A stretch of DNA of 64,000 bases from Salinisphaera sp. GTDB taxonomy: Bacteria > Pseudomonadota > Gammaproteobacteria > Nevskiales > Salinisphaeraceae. How positions within the stretch are numbered: the stretch's first letter is position 1; each line of letters begins with the position of its first letter. Shown in pieces: positions 48,532-59,017 of this stretch. A model generated the notes under the pieces. The model had not been told where the DNA came from. It saw only the letters and a program-made list of their open reading frames with translations, and did no database searches. The translations under genes were made by a program, and so were the position numbers. Location: the NCBI RefSeq assembly GCF_002729955.1, contig NZ_PBYA01000004.1, forward strand, positions 115,424 through 179,423, written 5' to 3'.

Positions 48532-48568
48532 CGTAGGTTGGATTAGCGAAGCGTAATCCAACAGGGCA
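48532..48568. repeat. GTAGGTTGGATTAGCG..CGTAATCCAACA repeat copy
   Basis: cgtaggttggattagcgaagcgtaatccaacagggca. Confidence 0.85.
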
Positions 48569-48597
48569 CACGGCAGGCAAGCCGCGTCACGCCACAA

Positions 48598-49773
48598 TCA
48601 ATAGCGAACGGGCGCGATCGCTGCGCGTGTGAGCCCGTCGATCCGATCGTGGCCGGTCAAGGCCAGGGTCAGGTCGATATCCGCCAGCAGCCGGCGCAGC
48701 ACTTCGGCCACGCCCTGCTCGCCGGCACAGGCCAGCCCCCAGGCAAAGGGACGCCCGACGAGCACCGCATCCGCGCCCAGGGCCACCGCCTTGAGCACGT
48801 CGGCGCCGCGGCGGATGCCGCTGTCGAAGAGCACGCTCATATGATCGCCCACGGCGTCCACCACGCCGGCCAGGGCATCGATGGCGGCAATACTGCCGTC
48901 CACCTGGCGGCCCCCGTGGTTGGATACGATCACGCCGTCCATGCCGGCACGACGTGCGGCCAGCGCGTCTTCGGGGTGCAGCACGCCCTTGAGAATGAGC
49001 GGCAGGTTGGTGGCGGCACGCAGCTTGGCCAGGTCCGGCCAGCTGCGTTCGGGCGAGGCATAGACCTTGGACCAGTGCTTGACCGTGGCCACCACGTCCT
49101 CTTCCGGTGCCTTGTCCAGCCCGGCACGAAACACCGGGTCACTGGTGTAGTTGGCCAGCCCCTTGCCCTGTAGAAACGGCAGGTAGGCGCCTTCGAGATC
49201 GCGCTCGCGCCAGGCCAGCATCTTGGTGTCCAGGGTGATGACGATGGCCTCGTAACCGGCCTTTTCCGCGCGCTGTACCAGGCTGGTGGCCAGTTCGTCG
49301 TCGTTGGGCCAGTACAGCTGATACCAGCCGGTGGTATCGCCCAGCTCGCTTTTGACCTGTTCCATCGGATAGGACGACACGGTCGACAGGATCATCGGTA
49401 CGCCCACCTCGGCCGCGGCGCGTGCAACCGCGAGCTCGGCCTCGGGATGCAGGATCTCCTGTACGCCCAGCGGTGCGAGCATCAGCGGCGTGGCCTGCGT
49501 CTTGCCGAGCACCGTGGTGCTCAGATCGCGTTCGCTGACGTCGGTCAGCATGCGCGGCACGAGCGGATAGCGATCGAAGCTGCGTCGATTCGCCGTCATC
49601 GACGCCTCGCCTGCGCCACCGGCCACATACCAGTAGGCCGCCGGGTCGAGCACCTCGCGTGCCCGCGCTTCCAGGTCTTCATAGCGTAACGGCAAGGTGG
49701 GCAGTTCGCCCTTGAGACCGGCGCTGTAAATCCCGAACTGATGATTGCCGTAGGGGGTGTTGCTGCGTTCCAC
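48598..49773 (-). CDS. FMN-dependent alpha-hydroxy acid oxidase/dehydrogenase (LldD-like)
   Basis: RYPLVPRMLTDVSERDLSTTVLG, LILKGVLHPEDALAARRAGMDGVIVSNHGGRQVDGSIAAIDAL, DSGIRRGADVLKAVALGADAVLVGRPFAWGL. Confidence 0.93.
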   Translation of the reverse strand: MERSNTPYGNHQFGIYSAGLKGELPTLPLRYEDLEARAREVLDPAAYWYVAGGAGEASMTANRRSFDRYPLVPRMLTDVSERDLSTTVLGKTQATPLMLAPLGVQEILHPEAELAVARAAAEVGVPMILSTVSSYPMEQVKSELGDTTGWYQLYWPNDDELATSLVQRAEKAGYEAIVITLDTKMLAWRERDLEGAYLPFLQGKGLANYTSDPVFRAGLDKAPEEDVVATVKHWSKVYASPERSWPDLAKLRAATNLPLILKGVLHPEDALAARRAGMDGVIVSNHGGRQVDGSIAAIDALAGVVDAVGDHMSVLFDSGIRRGADVLKAVALGADAVLVGRPFAWGLACAGEQGVAEVLRRLLADIDLTLALTGHDRIDGLTRAAIAPVRY

Positions 49774-49905
49774 CGGCGTACTCCTCGATTATTGCTTTAT
49801 TTCGTAAGTGCCGGCGTCGCTACGAAAACAGCCGGCACGGGGCCGGCTGAATCAGAACAGCATTTCGTTTTCCACGCAAGCGCAGGGCGCGCCCGCGCGA
49901 TGCGG

Positions 49906-50667
49906 TCATTCCAGACCGTAGCGCTTGCCGTCCTTGTTGTTGCTTTCCTTGTTCCAGGGCCGGTCGTTGGAGGAATCGCTGTTCATCACCGCATCGCGGT
50001 TGGTGGCGTCTCCGGTCTTCGTATCGGCCTTGGCATCGGATTTGGCCTTGGGATCGGTATCGGCCTTGGCACCCGGCGTGCCGGCGGTCTGGGTGGCGCT
50101 CTTCTCGGCGCTCGCTGCGCTCGTGGAAGCCTTCGGGTCGGCTTTTGCCGAGGTCGCGGCAGTATCGCTTTGGTTCTTGCCCTGTGCCGGCTCGCCTGTC
50201 TTGGTCTGCGTGGACGACTGGGTGTGGGTCCCGGTCGGTTTCTGTGGCGATGCGGCGGGTTTGGCTTCGGCCGTATTGTTGGCGCTGCGATCGCCGCCCT
50301 GCTTCGACTGGGCCGCGTGGGTCTTGGCCGTCGATTGATCCACCGGCGTATCGCGGGTGATCGCCTCCGGGGCCGGCGGCGGCGTCACCAGCTTTTCCGG
50401 ATGCATTTCGGCCAGCTTCTCGGCGCCATCGGCCATGTGCTTATACATGTCGCGATAGTCGTCGACCATGCGCGACATGATCGCCGAGGTCTGTTCGAAG
50501 TGTTCGCGTACGTCGTTCTTGTAGCTGTCGTGCTTTTCCGTCGCCTCTTTCATGGCCACGGATTTCCTGCCGCCAAAGCGGCTACCGAGGAAATAACCGA
50601 CCGCGAGCGCGATGCCGACGCATACGACCAGAATCAGGATGAGGACGATAGGGCTGAGATTGTCCAT
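49906..50667 (-). CDS. YhcB/DUF1043-like membrane protein with long low-complexity C-terminal tail
   Basis: Single N-terminal TM, YFLGSRFGG; EHFEQTSAIMSRMVDDYRDMYKHMADGAEKL; then Lys/Ala/Thr/Ser/Gln-rich tail. Confidence 0.8.
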   Translation of the reverse strand: MDNLSPIVLILILVVCVGIALAVGYFLGSRFGGRKSVAMKEATEKHDSYKNDVREHFEQTSAIMSRMVDDYRDMYKHMADGAEKLAEMHPEKLVTPPPAPEAITRDTPVDQSTAKTHAAQSKQGGDRSANNTAEAKPAASPQKPTGTHTQSSTQTKTGEPAQGKNQSDTAATSAKADPKASTSAASAEKSATQTAGTPGAKADTDPKAKSDAKADTKTGDATNRDAVMNSDSSNDRPWNKESNNKDGKRYGLE

Positions 50668-50897
50668 GGAGCGGTATCTCCCGGGGGCAGGGCATGAATC
50701 GTACGTGCGCCCCATACTGTGTTGTCGCGTCGCGAACGGCAAGTGCCAGGCATGCAACCCAGGTCGCGATCAACGGGCTTGCGCGCCGCCTGCGTGGGGC
50801 AGACGCAGGGGCACGATATCGCCCAGCACTCGCCGCCCGTCACTGGCAACAATCCTGCGCCAGCAACGGGCGGTTCGAGCTGAGGCCAGGGGGCTTG

Positions 50898-51311
50898 TCA
50901 GCCCAGCAGGCGCCGGTATTCCTTGAGCATGCAACGGTCCATGACCACTTCGATGCCTGCATCCACGGCCTTTTGCGCGGCTTCGTGGTGAATCACGCCT
51001 TCCTGCAGCCACAGGGTGCGGACATGACACTCGATACAGGCATCGACGATCTGGGGCACGTGCTCGGAGGAACGGAACACGTCCACGACGTCCGTCAAAC
51101 CCGTGACATGGCGTAGGTCCGGGAACGCATTCACGCCCAGCACTTCGCGCTCGTTCGGGTTGACCGGCACGATATCAAAGCCCTCGCTTTGAAGCGCCTG
51201 GGCCACTTCGTAGGACGGCCGATCCGGGTTGGAGGACAGTCCGATCACGATCACGCGACGGGTCTGGGCCAGGATCTCTCGAATACGACTATCTTCGGTA
51301 ACTATGGGCAT
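50898..51311 (-). CDS. CoA-binding protein (YccU-like)
   Basis: RRVIVIGLSSNPDRPSYEVAQALQSEGFDIVPVNPNEREVLG; DACIECHVRTLWLQEGVIHHEAAQKAVDAGIEVVMDRCMLKEY. Confidence 0.93.
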   Translation of the reverse strand: MPIVTEDSRIREILAQTRRVIVIGLSSNPDRPSYEVAQALQSEGFDIVPVNPNEREVLGVNAFPDLRHVTGLTDVVDVFRSSEHVPQIVDACIECHVRTLWLQEGVIHHEAAQKAVDAGIEVVMDRCMLKEYRRLLG

Positions 51312-51316
51312 TTGGA

Positions 51317-52162
51317 TCAGCTGGAAGCGGGAGTGAAGTTTTCGGTCACGCGATCGCTGGCCGCGGAAAGCGTGTCGATGATGGCGTTCTTGAGCGCCTG
51401 ATTGGCCCAGACGAGCGCCGGCTGATTCTGCAGGGCGACATACTCGCTCAGCGTGCTGTCGTCGACGTCGCGATAGACATAGAGCAGCATCAGCGGCACG
51501 CGCTGTTCGAGCTTGTTGCCGATATCCGCCCGCGTTTCGGCGACCATCTGTTCCACGCGGCTGTTGTCGACCTGGTATTCCGCTGCCGAGGCCTCGTTGC
51601 GGGCGCGAATCATGGCTTCGAGCAGCGTGACGTTGAAGTCGGTCTGCAGTTCGACGACCTTCATGTTCTCGGCCAGCATATCGACCTTGCGCAGGCGCTC
51701 CTTGCGCTCGGCCGTGGCCGGCTGTTCGACGAACGCCTTGAAGTTGGCGGCGAAGTCCGGATCCCCGGTCGCCGACTCCAGCGCGATCATGCGCGTGGCC
51801 AGGGGCGTATGCAGGGCGTCGGCCGCGCGCGTGAGCCCGCGCTGCTGGTCGTCCCGGGCGGCGGCATCGCGCAGACGATCGAGCACGTCCTGCTGCAGCG
51901 TCTGCGGGTCGTAGGCTTCATAGACGGCATCGCGCAGCGCGCTGCGGGTGGCCGTGTCCACGTCGTCGGGCAGGTTCTGGTTGAGCGACTGGGTCACGGC
52001 CGGCGCGGCCTGGGCGAGCAGGTCCGGTACGTCATAGGCCGCCATCACACGGTCGGCAGCGCTTTCCTGCGCGGCCTTGTCGACCGGTCCGGTCGCACAA
52101 CCCGCCAACACGGCAGCAGCCATCAACACGCCAATAAGATAGGATTTCGCTTGCGGTTTCAC
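51317..52162 (-). CDS. Lipoprotein, DUF2059-like
   Basis: Lipobox VLAGC; repeated helical domain with MLLYVYRDVDDSTLSEYVALQNQPA. Confidence 0.65.
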   Translation of the reverse strand: MKPQAKSYLIGVLMAAAVLAGCATGPVDKAAQESAADRVMAAYDVPDLLAQAAPAVTQSLNQNLPDDVDTATRSALRDAVYEAYDPQTLQQDVLDRLRDAAARDDQQRGLTRAADALHTPLATRMIALESATGDPDFAANFKAFVEQPATAERKERLRKVDMLAENMKVVELQTDFNVTLLEAMIRARNEASAAEYQVDNSRVEQMVAETRADIGNKLEQRVPLMLLYVYRDVDDSTLSEYVALQNQPALVWANQALKNAIIDTLSAASDRVTENFTPASS

Positions 52163-52176
52163 GTTTCACCTGTGCA

Positions 52177-52719
52177 TTGAGCAATCTGCATACTGTACGC
52201 CAAAGCCCCGACGCCGTGCCCGAAACGCACGACGTGCTCGCCGTTGACTCCCTGGGTTTCGACACCCTGGCGCGCTTTTTCGACCGGCTGGGCCTCACGC
52301 TTGCGCATGTCCCGGGCGGCGAGCCCATCCCCGGCAGCTTCTGGGGCGACGAGGAAGCCGGCCTGATCGGCGACACGCTGTACGTGCGCGACGATACGCC
52401 GGTGCATTCGGCCATGCACGAGGCCGGCCACTACGTGTGCATGGACCAGACACGCCGCAACGGTCTGCATACGAATGCGGGCGGCACCTACGACGAGGAG
52501 AACGCGGTCTGCTACTGGCAGATCCTGGCCAGCGACCATCTCGATGGCATGAGCCGGGAGCGCATGTGCGCCGATATGGACCGCTGGGGTTATACCTTTC
52601 GCCTGGGCAGCGCCGCGGCTTGGTTTGCCGACGACGCCGAGGACGCCCATGCCTGGCTGGTGGCCGCGGGCCTCGTCGACGCCGACAGCGGCGCGCTCAA
52701 CGTTCAAGTACGCCGCTGA
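52177..52719 (+). CDS. Putative zincin-like protein with HEAGH motif, unknown function
   Basis: HSAMHEAGHYVCMDQTRR...DEENAVCYWQILASDHL; TTG start as called by the ORF track. Confidence 0.65.
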   Translation: MSNLHTVRQSPDAVPETHDVLAVDSLGFDTLARFFDRLGLTLAHVPGGEPIPGSFWGDEEAGLIGDTLYVRDDTPVHSAMHEAGHYVCMDQTRRNGLHTNAGGTYDEENAVCYWQILASDHLDGMSRERMCADMDRWGYTFRLGSAAAWFADDAEDAHAWLVAAGLVDADSGALNVQVRR

Positions 52720-52734
52720 GCGCAACGCCCGGCG

Positions 52735-53484
52735 CTATTTCGACTTGGCCTGATCGGCGACCGCTTTCGCAGCGGCCTCGGCGGCTTCGGCGTCGCCCAG
52801 ATAACGCGATTCGATGACGTTGAGCTCGTCGTCGAGCGTATACAGCTGCGGAATGCCGGTGGGGATGTTCACCCCGGTGATCACATCGTCGGCGATGCCG
52901 TCGAGGTATTTGACCAGCGCACGCAGGCTGTTGCCGTGGGCGGTCACCAGCACCGTCTCGCCCGCCTTCAAGCGGGGCGCGATGGCGTCGTGCCAGTAGG
53001 GCAGCACGCGATCGAGCGTGAGCGCGAGGGACTCGGTGCCCGGCAGCACGCGCGCGTCCAGATGCCGATAGCGCGGATCATTGCGCGGGTGGCCCGGATC
53101 GTCTGCGGCCATTTCCGGCGGCGGAATATCATAGCTGCGGCGCCAGACATGAACCTGTTCCTCGCCGTGCTTGGCCGCGGTTTCGGCCTTGTCCAGGCCC
53201 TGCAGCCCGCCGTAATGGCGTTCGTTCAGGCGCCAATGACGCACCACCTCGACCCAGGGCTGCTCCAGCTCTTCCAGCGCCAGCCACATGGTCTTGATGG
53301 CACGCTGGAGCATGGACGTGAACACGATATCGAAGCGAATGCCTTCTTCGGCCAGCAGACGACCCGCGGCGCGTGCCTCGGCCCGGCCCTGATCGGTCAG
53401 GTCGACATCGACCCAGCCGGTGAATCGATTCTCGAGGTTCCACTGGCTCTGACCGTGGCGTAGCAGTACGAGCTTGCCGGGCAT
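52735..53484 (-). CDS. gpmA: 2,3-bisphosphoglycerate-dependent phosphoglycerate mutase
   Basis: [50 protein letters not shown]. Confidence 0.96.
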   Translation of the reverse strand: MPGKLVLLRHGQSQWNLENRFTGWVDVDLTDQGRAEARAAGRLLAEEGIRFDIVFTSMLQRAIKTMWLALEELEQPWVEVVRHWRLNERHYGGLQGLDKAETAAKHGEEQVHVWRRSYDIPPPEMAADDPGHPRNDPRYRHLDARVLPGTESLALTLDRVLPYWHDAIAPRLKAGETVLVTAHGNSLRALVKYLDGIADDVITGVNIPTGIPQLYTLDDELNVIESRYLGDAEAAEAAAKAVADQAKSK

Positions 53485-53533
53485 CGTCTCTCCTTGTATC
53501 GATGGCAGCCGACGCATGCACGCCGGACGGGTA

Positions 53534-53944
53534 TCAGCTGCCTGGCTCGGCCCAGCTGATACGCAGGTCGTGTTGTATACCGAATTCGCGTGCCGCGTCG
53601 ATATCCTTGCCCATGTAGATATCGATCTTGTTGCTCCAGCGGCTGTTCATCTTATCGCGAACCACGTACACGCCGGGCATGCCCTCGATCTTGACCCGGG
53701 CGCCATGGGTCAGCCCCTGCTTGATCAGATCGCGGGATACGGCGATGGCGCGCATCCCCGGTCGCAGCTCGTCACCCCAGGCGGCAATCGACGGCTTGTT
53801 CGCCGTGGTCTGCCACGGCACGGAATTATACGCCGTAGCCGAGACGCTAAGTTCTTTCCATTCAACGGACTCGGCCATTGCCGTAGAAAGTGACGCGCAC
53901 AGCAGTACGAGCACGCTTATCGTTGTTATGACAAAACGACGCAT
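53534..53944 (-). CDS. Exported 3D-domain protein
   Basis: Signal peptide; [14 protein letters not shown]...[10 protein letters not shown]...[31 protein letters not shown]. Confidence 0.8.
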   Translation of the reverse strand: MRRFVITTISVLVLLCASLSTAMAESVEWKELSVSATAYNSVPWQTTANKPSIAAWGDELRPGMRAIAVSRDLIKQGLTHGARVKIEGMPGVYVVRDKMNSRWSNKIDIYMGKDIDAAREFGIQHDLRISWAEPGS

Positions 53945-53991
53945 GATTACGTAGGCGACTAAATTAAGCGGCGCAGGATACACGCCGAAGC

Positions 53992-54852
53992 TTAACGTAA
54001 GCTGTCCGAGACCACTTTATTGACGAAGTCCGCGAAGTCATCGAGTTCGCTGCCCGTGCTGCGCAGAGGCGCGACAAGCGGTGCGATGACACCGATATGA
54101 GAGGTATCCGGATAGATTTCCAATTCGGCGCTTGTGCCGACCTCATTCACGCGAGCTGCCAGATTTCGGCTGTTTTTCGGTAGCACCGTGGTATCCGTCG
54201 CGCCGTGCATGAGCAGCATCGGCGGCTCGTCGCCGTCGACGAACTCGATCGGCTGGCTTTGCGGCCAGTCTTCGCGCGGGGCGAAAATCTGCTGTAGCAC
54301 CGGGTCGCGAATGGGGAGAAAATCATAGGGCCCGGCCATGCCGACGAAGCCCGACAGCGCCGAAATCGAAGACCCGGCCGCGTTCAGATAGCGCCCGTCC
54401 GTGGCCAGCATGGCGGCGATATGGGCACCGGCCGAGTGACCGGAGACGAACAGGTTCCCGACGTTGCCGCCATAGTCGGCCGCATGCGCCTGAGCCCAGG
54501 CCACGGCCTTGGCCCCGTCTTCGACGAAACCTGGGAAGGTCGTGGGCGGATACAGCCGGTAGTCCGGCAGCACCGCGATGAAGCCACGCGAGGCCAGGGC
54601 CTGGCCGACGAAGCGATAGCCGTTCTTGTCGCCGCTCTGCCAGCTGCCGCCATAGAAGAACACCACCACCGGCGCGCCGGCCGCGCGGTCGTTGGGCACG
54701 TAGACATCAAGCGTCTGGCGCTCGAGTTCGCCATAGGCGATATCCGCATGGCGATCGTAACCCCAGCGCGGGGTGAGCGCATTGGCCCAGAACTGCCCGG
54801 AACATGCGCTCGACAGCAAAGCGAGCGCGCCCATTAGCAGCGCCCCGCCCAT
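53992..54852 (-). CDS. Alpha/beta hydrolase (carboxylesterase-like lipoprotein)
   Basis: LLSSACSG lipobox; APVVVFFYGGSWQSGDKNGYRFVGQALASRGF; VSGHSAGAHIAAML. A GTG start at 54870 is also possible. Confidence 0.88.
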   Translation of the reverse strand: MGGALLMGALALLSSACSGQFWANALTPRWGYDRHADIAYGELERQTLDVYVPNDRAAGAPVVVFFYGGSWQSGDKNGYRFVGQALASRGFIAVLPDYRLYPPTTFPGFVEDGAKAVAWAQAHAADYGGNVGNLFVSGHSAGAHIAAMLATDGRYLNAAGSSISALSGFVGMAGPYDFLPIRDPVLQQIFAPREDWPQSQPIEFVDGDEPPMLLMHGATDTTVLPKNSRNLAARVNEVGTSAELEIYPDTSHIGVIAPLVAPLRSTGSELDDFADFVNKVVSDSLR

Positions 54853-54866
54853 ACGCACGACATGTC

Positions 54867-56213
54867 TCACGTCATGGTGACGAATTCTTCCGCACTGGTC
54901 GGATGAATCGCCACGGTATCGTCGAAATCGGCCTTGGTCGCGCCCATCTTCACCGCCACCGCAAAGCCCTGCAGCATCTCGTCGGCGCCGTCGCCGATCA
55001 CATGCGCACCAACGATCTTTTCCTCTGCGCCCACGCAGACGAGCTTCATGTCGCTGGGTGTCTTGTGTTCGAGCACGCCGTGATAGAGCGCCACGTAATG
55101 GGTGGTATAGATCTTCACCGCAGCGTCGCCGTACTGGCTGCGGGCGTCGGCTTCCGACAGGCCCACGCTGCCGATCGGCGGATGGGTGAACACCACGGTC
55201 GGGATGTTGTGGTAATCCAGTTTTCGATCCGGCTGGCCGCCGAACAGCCGATCCGACAGCCGTCGCCCGGCGGCGATCGCTACTGGCGTGAGTTCGATCC
55301 CCCCGGTCACGTCGCCCAGCGCATGCACGCCGTCGATGGCGGTGTCCTGCCATTCGTCGACCACGATCGTGCCGTCGGCGGCCAGCTCCACGCCCGTGTT
55401 TTCCAGATCGAGATTGTCGGTGTTGGGCAGGCGGCCGATCGCCCAGATCAGCTTGTCCACGGTGACCGAGTCGCCGTCTTCGAAATCGACCCGGATCTGT
55501 TCGCCAACCTCGCTGAGTTCGGCGGTGCTGCGATTCATCTGCACATCGATGCCGGCCTCTTTCATTCGCTCGATCAGCGTGTCGCCCAGCATCGAATCGA
55601 AGTTCTTGATGACGTGCTCCTTGCGCAGCAGCAGTTTGACGTCGCTGCCCAGCGCATTGAGCACGCCCGCCAGTTCCACCGCGATATAGCCGCTGCCCAC
55701 GATGGCCACGCTGTTCGGGCGTTCGCGCCAGGTGAAGAAACCGTCCGAATCGGTGCCGAGCGCCGCCCCCGGAATATCCGGCCAGTGCGGCTTGCCGCCG
55801 GTGGCGATTACCACATGGTCGGCATCGAGCTCGCGCTCGCCGACGGCAATACGGCGCTCGCCGAGAAAGCGCGCGTCGCCGGCGATGAATTCCACCGCGT
55901 CCTTGTCGAGATTGCGCGCATAGATGCCGTTCAGGCGCTGGATATAGGTCTCGCGGTTATCCACGAGTTTGGCCCAGTCGTGCTCGGGCACACCGGTGGC
56001 AAAACCGTAGTGCGCCGCATCGCCCGCGTGGGTAGCGAATTCGGCCGCATGCCACATCACCTTCTTGGGCACGCAGCCGACGTTGACGCAGGTGCCGCCC
56101 AGCCGACCGCGTTCGATCAGTGCCACTTTCTTGCCGTAGCTGGCGGCCCGGCGGGCAGTGGCCATGCCGCCGCTGCCGCCGCCGATGACCACCAGGTCGA
56201 AATGTTCGCTCAT
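54867..56213 (-). CDS. gor: Glutathione-disulfide reductase
   Basis: [53 protein letters not shown]. Confidence 0.94.
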   Translation of the reverse strand: MSEHFDLVVIGGGSGGMATARRAASYGKKVALIERGRLGGTCVNVGCVPKKVMWHAAEFATHAGDAAHYGFATGVPEHDWAKLVDNRETYIQRLNGIYARNLDKDAVEFIAGDARFLGERRIAVGERELDADHVVIATGGKPHWPDIPGAALGTDSDGFFTWRERPNSVAIVGSGYIAVELAGVLNALGSDVKLLLRKEHVIKNFDSMLGDTLIERMKEAGIDVQMNRSTAELSEVGEQIRVDFEDGDSVTVDKLIWAIGRLPNTDNLDLENTGVELAADGTIVVDEWQDTAIDGVHALGDVTGGIELTPVAIAAGRRLSDRLFGGQPDRKLDYHNIPTVVFTHPPIGSVGLSEADARSQYGDAAVKIYTTHYVALYHGVLEHKTPSDMKLVCVGAEEKIVGAHVIGDGADEMLQGFAVAVKMGATKADFDDTVAIHPTSAEEFVTMT

Positions 56214-56356
56214 AACTGCTCGCTCACCATATGATGGTGCCCATTGTATTCACCGAAACGCGGCACGTCGTGTTGCGCTCTTGATACAGCACAAGCCCAG
56301 CCGCAGATTCAGGTTAATTGACGGCGCCGTGGCGCCTGCTTCGCTTCCTAGCCGAG

Positions 56357-58435
56357 ATGATCATGACCGATACGCAAGACAACCCGCTGGTGACCATGCT
56401 CGACGGCGGCCAGCTGCCGGATTTCGATGCCATCAAGCCCGAACATGCCGAACCGGCCGTCGAACGCATGATTGCCGACGCCCGCCGAGCGGTGGATCGC
56501 GCCATCGCCGAAGGCGTGAACCCGACCTGGGACAAGCTCATCGCGCCGCTGGACGCCGCCGAGGATCGCATCGGGCGCGCGTTTTCGCCGGTATCGCATC
56601 TGCATTCGGTCATGGATTCGCCGGCTTGGCGCGAGGCCTACCAGGCCTGCCTGCCCAAGCTGACCGCCTTTTCTTCGGAGCTGGGCCAGAACACGGCATT
56701 GTTCGAAGCCGTGCAACGCCTGCGCGACTCCGACGAATTCGACACGCTCGACGCCGCCCAGCAGCGGGTGATCACCGACATGCTGCGCGATTTCCGTCTG
56801 GCCGGCGTGGCGCTGGACGAGGCCAACAAGAAACGCTATGCCGATATCGCCCAGCGCCTGAGCGAACTGTCGACCACCTTCCAGCAGAACGTGCTCGACG
56901 CCACCCAGGCCTGGCGCAAGCATCTCACCGACGAAGCCCGGTTGAGCGGCCTGCCCGACTCGGCGCGTTCGCTGCTGGCCCAGAATGCGGGCAACAAGGA
57001 ACTCGACGGCTGGCTGGTCACCCTCGATGCGCCGAGCTTCATCGCCATCATGACCCATGCCGACGATCGCGAGCTGCGCGCCGAGGTCTACGAGGCCTTC
57101 TCCAGCCGGGCATCGGAAGTGGGCCCGAATGCCAACGAATTCGACAACGGCGCGATCATGGACGAGATTCTGGCGCTACGGCATGAAGCGGCGGGCCTGC
57201 TCGGCTTCGACAACTATGCCGAGAAATCGCTGGCCACCAAGATGGCCGAAACGCCGGATGAGATTGAAGCCTTCCTGCTCGATCTGGCCGAACGCAGCCG
57301 TGCCCCGGCCGAAGCGGAACTGGCCGAACTCAAGGCGCTGGCCGCCGACGACGGCATCGACGATTTCGCCGCCCGGGACGTCGGCTACTACAGCGAAAAG
57401 CTCAAGGAACAGCGCTACGACTATTCCGCCGAGGATCTGCGGCCCTATTTCCAGGCGCCCAAGGTCATCGACGGCCTGTTCAAGGTGGTGGAAAAGCTCT
57501 ACGGCATTCGTATCGCCGCGCTCGAGGGCGTATCGACCTGGCACGAGGACGTCACCGTCTACGAAATCCGCGACGACGCCGACGAACGCCGTGGCGTGTT
57601 CTATCTCGACCCCTATGCCCGCGAAGGCAAGCGCGGCGGCGCCTGGATGGACGGCTTCCAGAGCCGGCGTGCCGACGACAATGGCCTGCAGCTGCCGGTC
57701 GCGTTTCTGACCTGCAACTTCTCGCCGCCGATCGGCGGCGAACCGGCGCTGTTGACCCACGACGAAGTCACCACGCTGTTCCATGAATTCGGCCACGGCC
57801 TGCACCACATGCTCACCCGCGTGGACTATGGCCCGATTTCCGGCATCGCCGGCGTGGAATGGGATGCGGTCGAGCTGCCCAGCCAGTTCATGGAAAACTG
57901 GTGCTGGGAACGGGCATCGCTGGATCTGTTCGCGGCCCACTTCGAGACCGGCGAGGCGCTGCCCCAGGATCTGTTCGACAAGCTCTATGCCTCGCGCAAC
58001 CACATGGCCGGCTGGCAGATGCTGCGCCAGGTGGAAATCTCGTTGTTCGATCTGCGCCTGCACCGCGACTACGACCCGACCACCATCAGCCAGGTCATGG
58101 ATACGCTGGCGAAAGTGCGCGCCGAAGTGGCCGTACTCACGCCGCCGGCGGTCAACCGCTTCCCGCACAGCTTTCAGCATGTCTTCGCGGGCGGCTATGC
58201 GGCCGGCTACTACAGCTACAAATGGGCCGAAGTGCTCTCCGCGGATGCCTTCTCGGCCTTCGAGGAAACCGACCTGTTCGATACCACGACCGGCCAGCGT
58301 TTTCTCACCGAAGTGCTCGAACGCGGCGGCACCCGCGATGCGATGGACAACTTCGTGGCCTTTCGCGGGCGCGAACCGTCGATCGAGGCGCTGCTGCGCC
58401 ATAGCGGTCTCGACGGCAACGAACGCGCCGCCTAG
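56357..58435 (+). CDS. prlC: Oligopeptidase A (M3 family)
   Basis: TLFHEFGHGLHHML HExxH; GVEWDAVELPSQFMENWCWE. Confidence 0.95.
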   Translation: MIMTDTQDNPLVTMLDGGQLPDFDAIKPEHAEPAVERMIADARRAVDRAIAEGVNPTWDKLIAPLDAAEDRIGRAFSPVSHLHSVMDSPAWREAYQACLPKLTAFSSELGQNTALFEAVQRLRDSDEFDTLDAAQQRVITDMLRDFRLAGVALDEANKKRYADIAQRLSELSTTFQQNVLDATQAWRKHLTDEARLSGLPDSARSLLAQNAGNKELDGWLVTLDAPSFIAIMTHADDRELRAEVYEAFSSRASEVGPNANEFDNGAIMDEILALRHEAAGLLGFDNYAEKSLATKMAETPDEIEAFLLDLAERSRAPAEAELAELKALAADDGIDDFAARDVGYYSEKLKEQRYDYSAEDLRPYFQAPKVIDGLFKVVEKLYGIRIAALEGVSTWHEDVTVYEIRDDADERRGVFYLDPYAREGKRGGAWMDGFQSRRADDNGLQLPVAFLTCNFSPPIGGEPALLTHDEVTTLFHEFGHGLHHMLTRVDYGPISGIAGVEWDAVELPSQFMENWCWERASLDLFAAHFETGEALPQDLFDKLYASRNHMAGWQMLRQVEISLFDLRLHRDYDPTTISQVMDTLAKVRAEVAVLTPPAVNRFPHSFQHVFAGGYAAGYYSYKWAEVLSADAFSAFEETDLFDTTTGQRFLTEVLERGGTRDAMDNFVAFRGREPSIEALLRHSGLDGNERAA

Positions 58436-58462
58436 GGAAGCTTGCGCGCGTGTCGGGGCGGC

Positions 58463-58933
58463 TCAGGCTTTGGCCGACAGCTGCGCGTTGAAGCGGGCGC
58501 GCAGCTGTTCCACCCGTTTTCGATTGACGCCGAAGTCGTAGTAGCCCAGCCGCGACGAGGACTTCACGTCGATGATCTCGGCCTGGGGCTGGACGATGAA
58601 GGTCACGTCATCGACGAATCCCAGCGTGCTGCGAAAAGTGGCATGGATGAAGCGCTCTTCGGCGCGCTCCACCGTCGCCCCCTCGCTGGCGGCGAGGATA
58701 TCGAGCAGGGTCTGGCGGGCGACGTCTGCGCTGGTCTGCTTGTAGGCAAACGGCGCCACGTATTTCGACCCGCCCTTTTCGGCCTGGGAAGATACGCAGT
58801 GGGGCGCGCTCGAACAGGCGGTGAATTCGTCCGCCGAACGGGTGAACTGCTTCGGCGGCGGGCTGGCACAGCCGATTACGCCCGAGGTCATTACAATGGC
58901 GGCGGTAAACGGCTTGGATAGAAGTCGACGCAT
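58463..58933 (-). CDS. DUF1499 lipoprotein
   Basis: VIGCASPPP lipobox; APHCVSSQAEKG; HATFRSTLGFVDDVTFIVQPQAEIIDVKSSSRLGYYDFGVNRKRVEQLR. Confidence 0.85.
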   Translation of the reverse strand: MRRLLSKPFTAAIVMTSGVIGCASPPPKQFTRSADEFTACSSAPHCVSSQAEKGGSKYVAPFAYKQTSADVARQTLLDILAASEGATVERAEERFIHATFRSTLGFVDDVTFIVQPQAEIIDVKSSSRLGYYDFGVNRKRVEQLRARFNAQLSAKA

Positions 58934-59017
58934 GGCGTGCTATCAAAAGGGTCGAAGGAGTGACCCAAGGTATAGCGCGCCCACCGCCTCGACCGCAACG
59001 CAAAGGAACCCCGTCGC

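Noticed and set aside
48359-48597. ORF 47692..48597 (minus) beginning MWRDAACLPCALLDYASLIQPTSATAS as a small gene
   Set aside because: It translates the palindromic intergenic repeats and then runs antisense to the SDR gene
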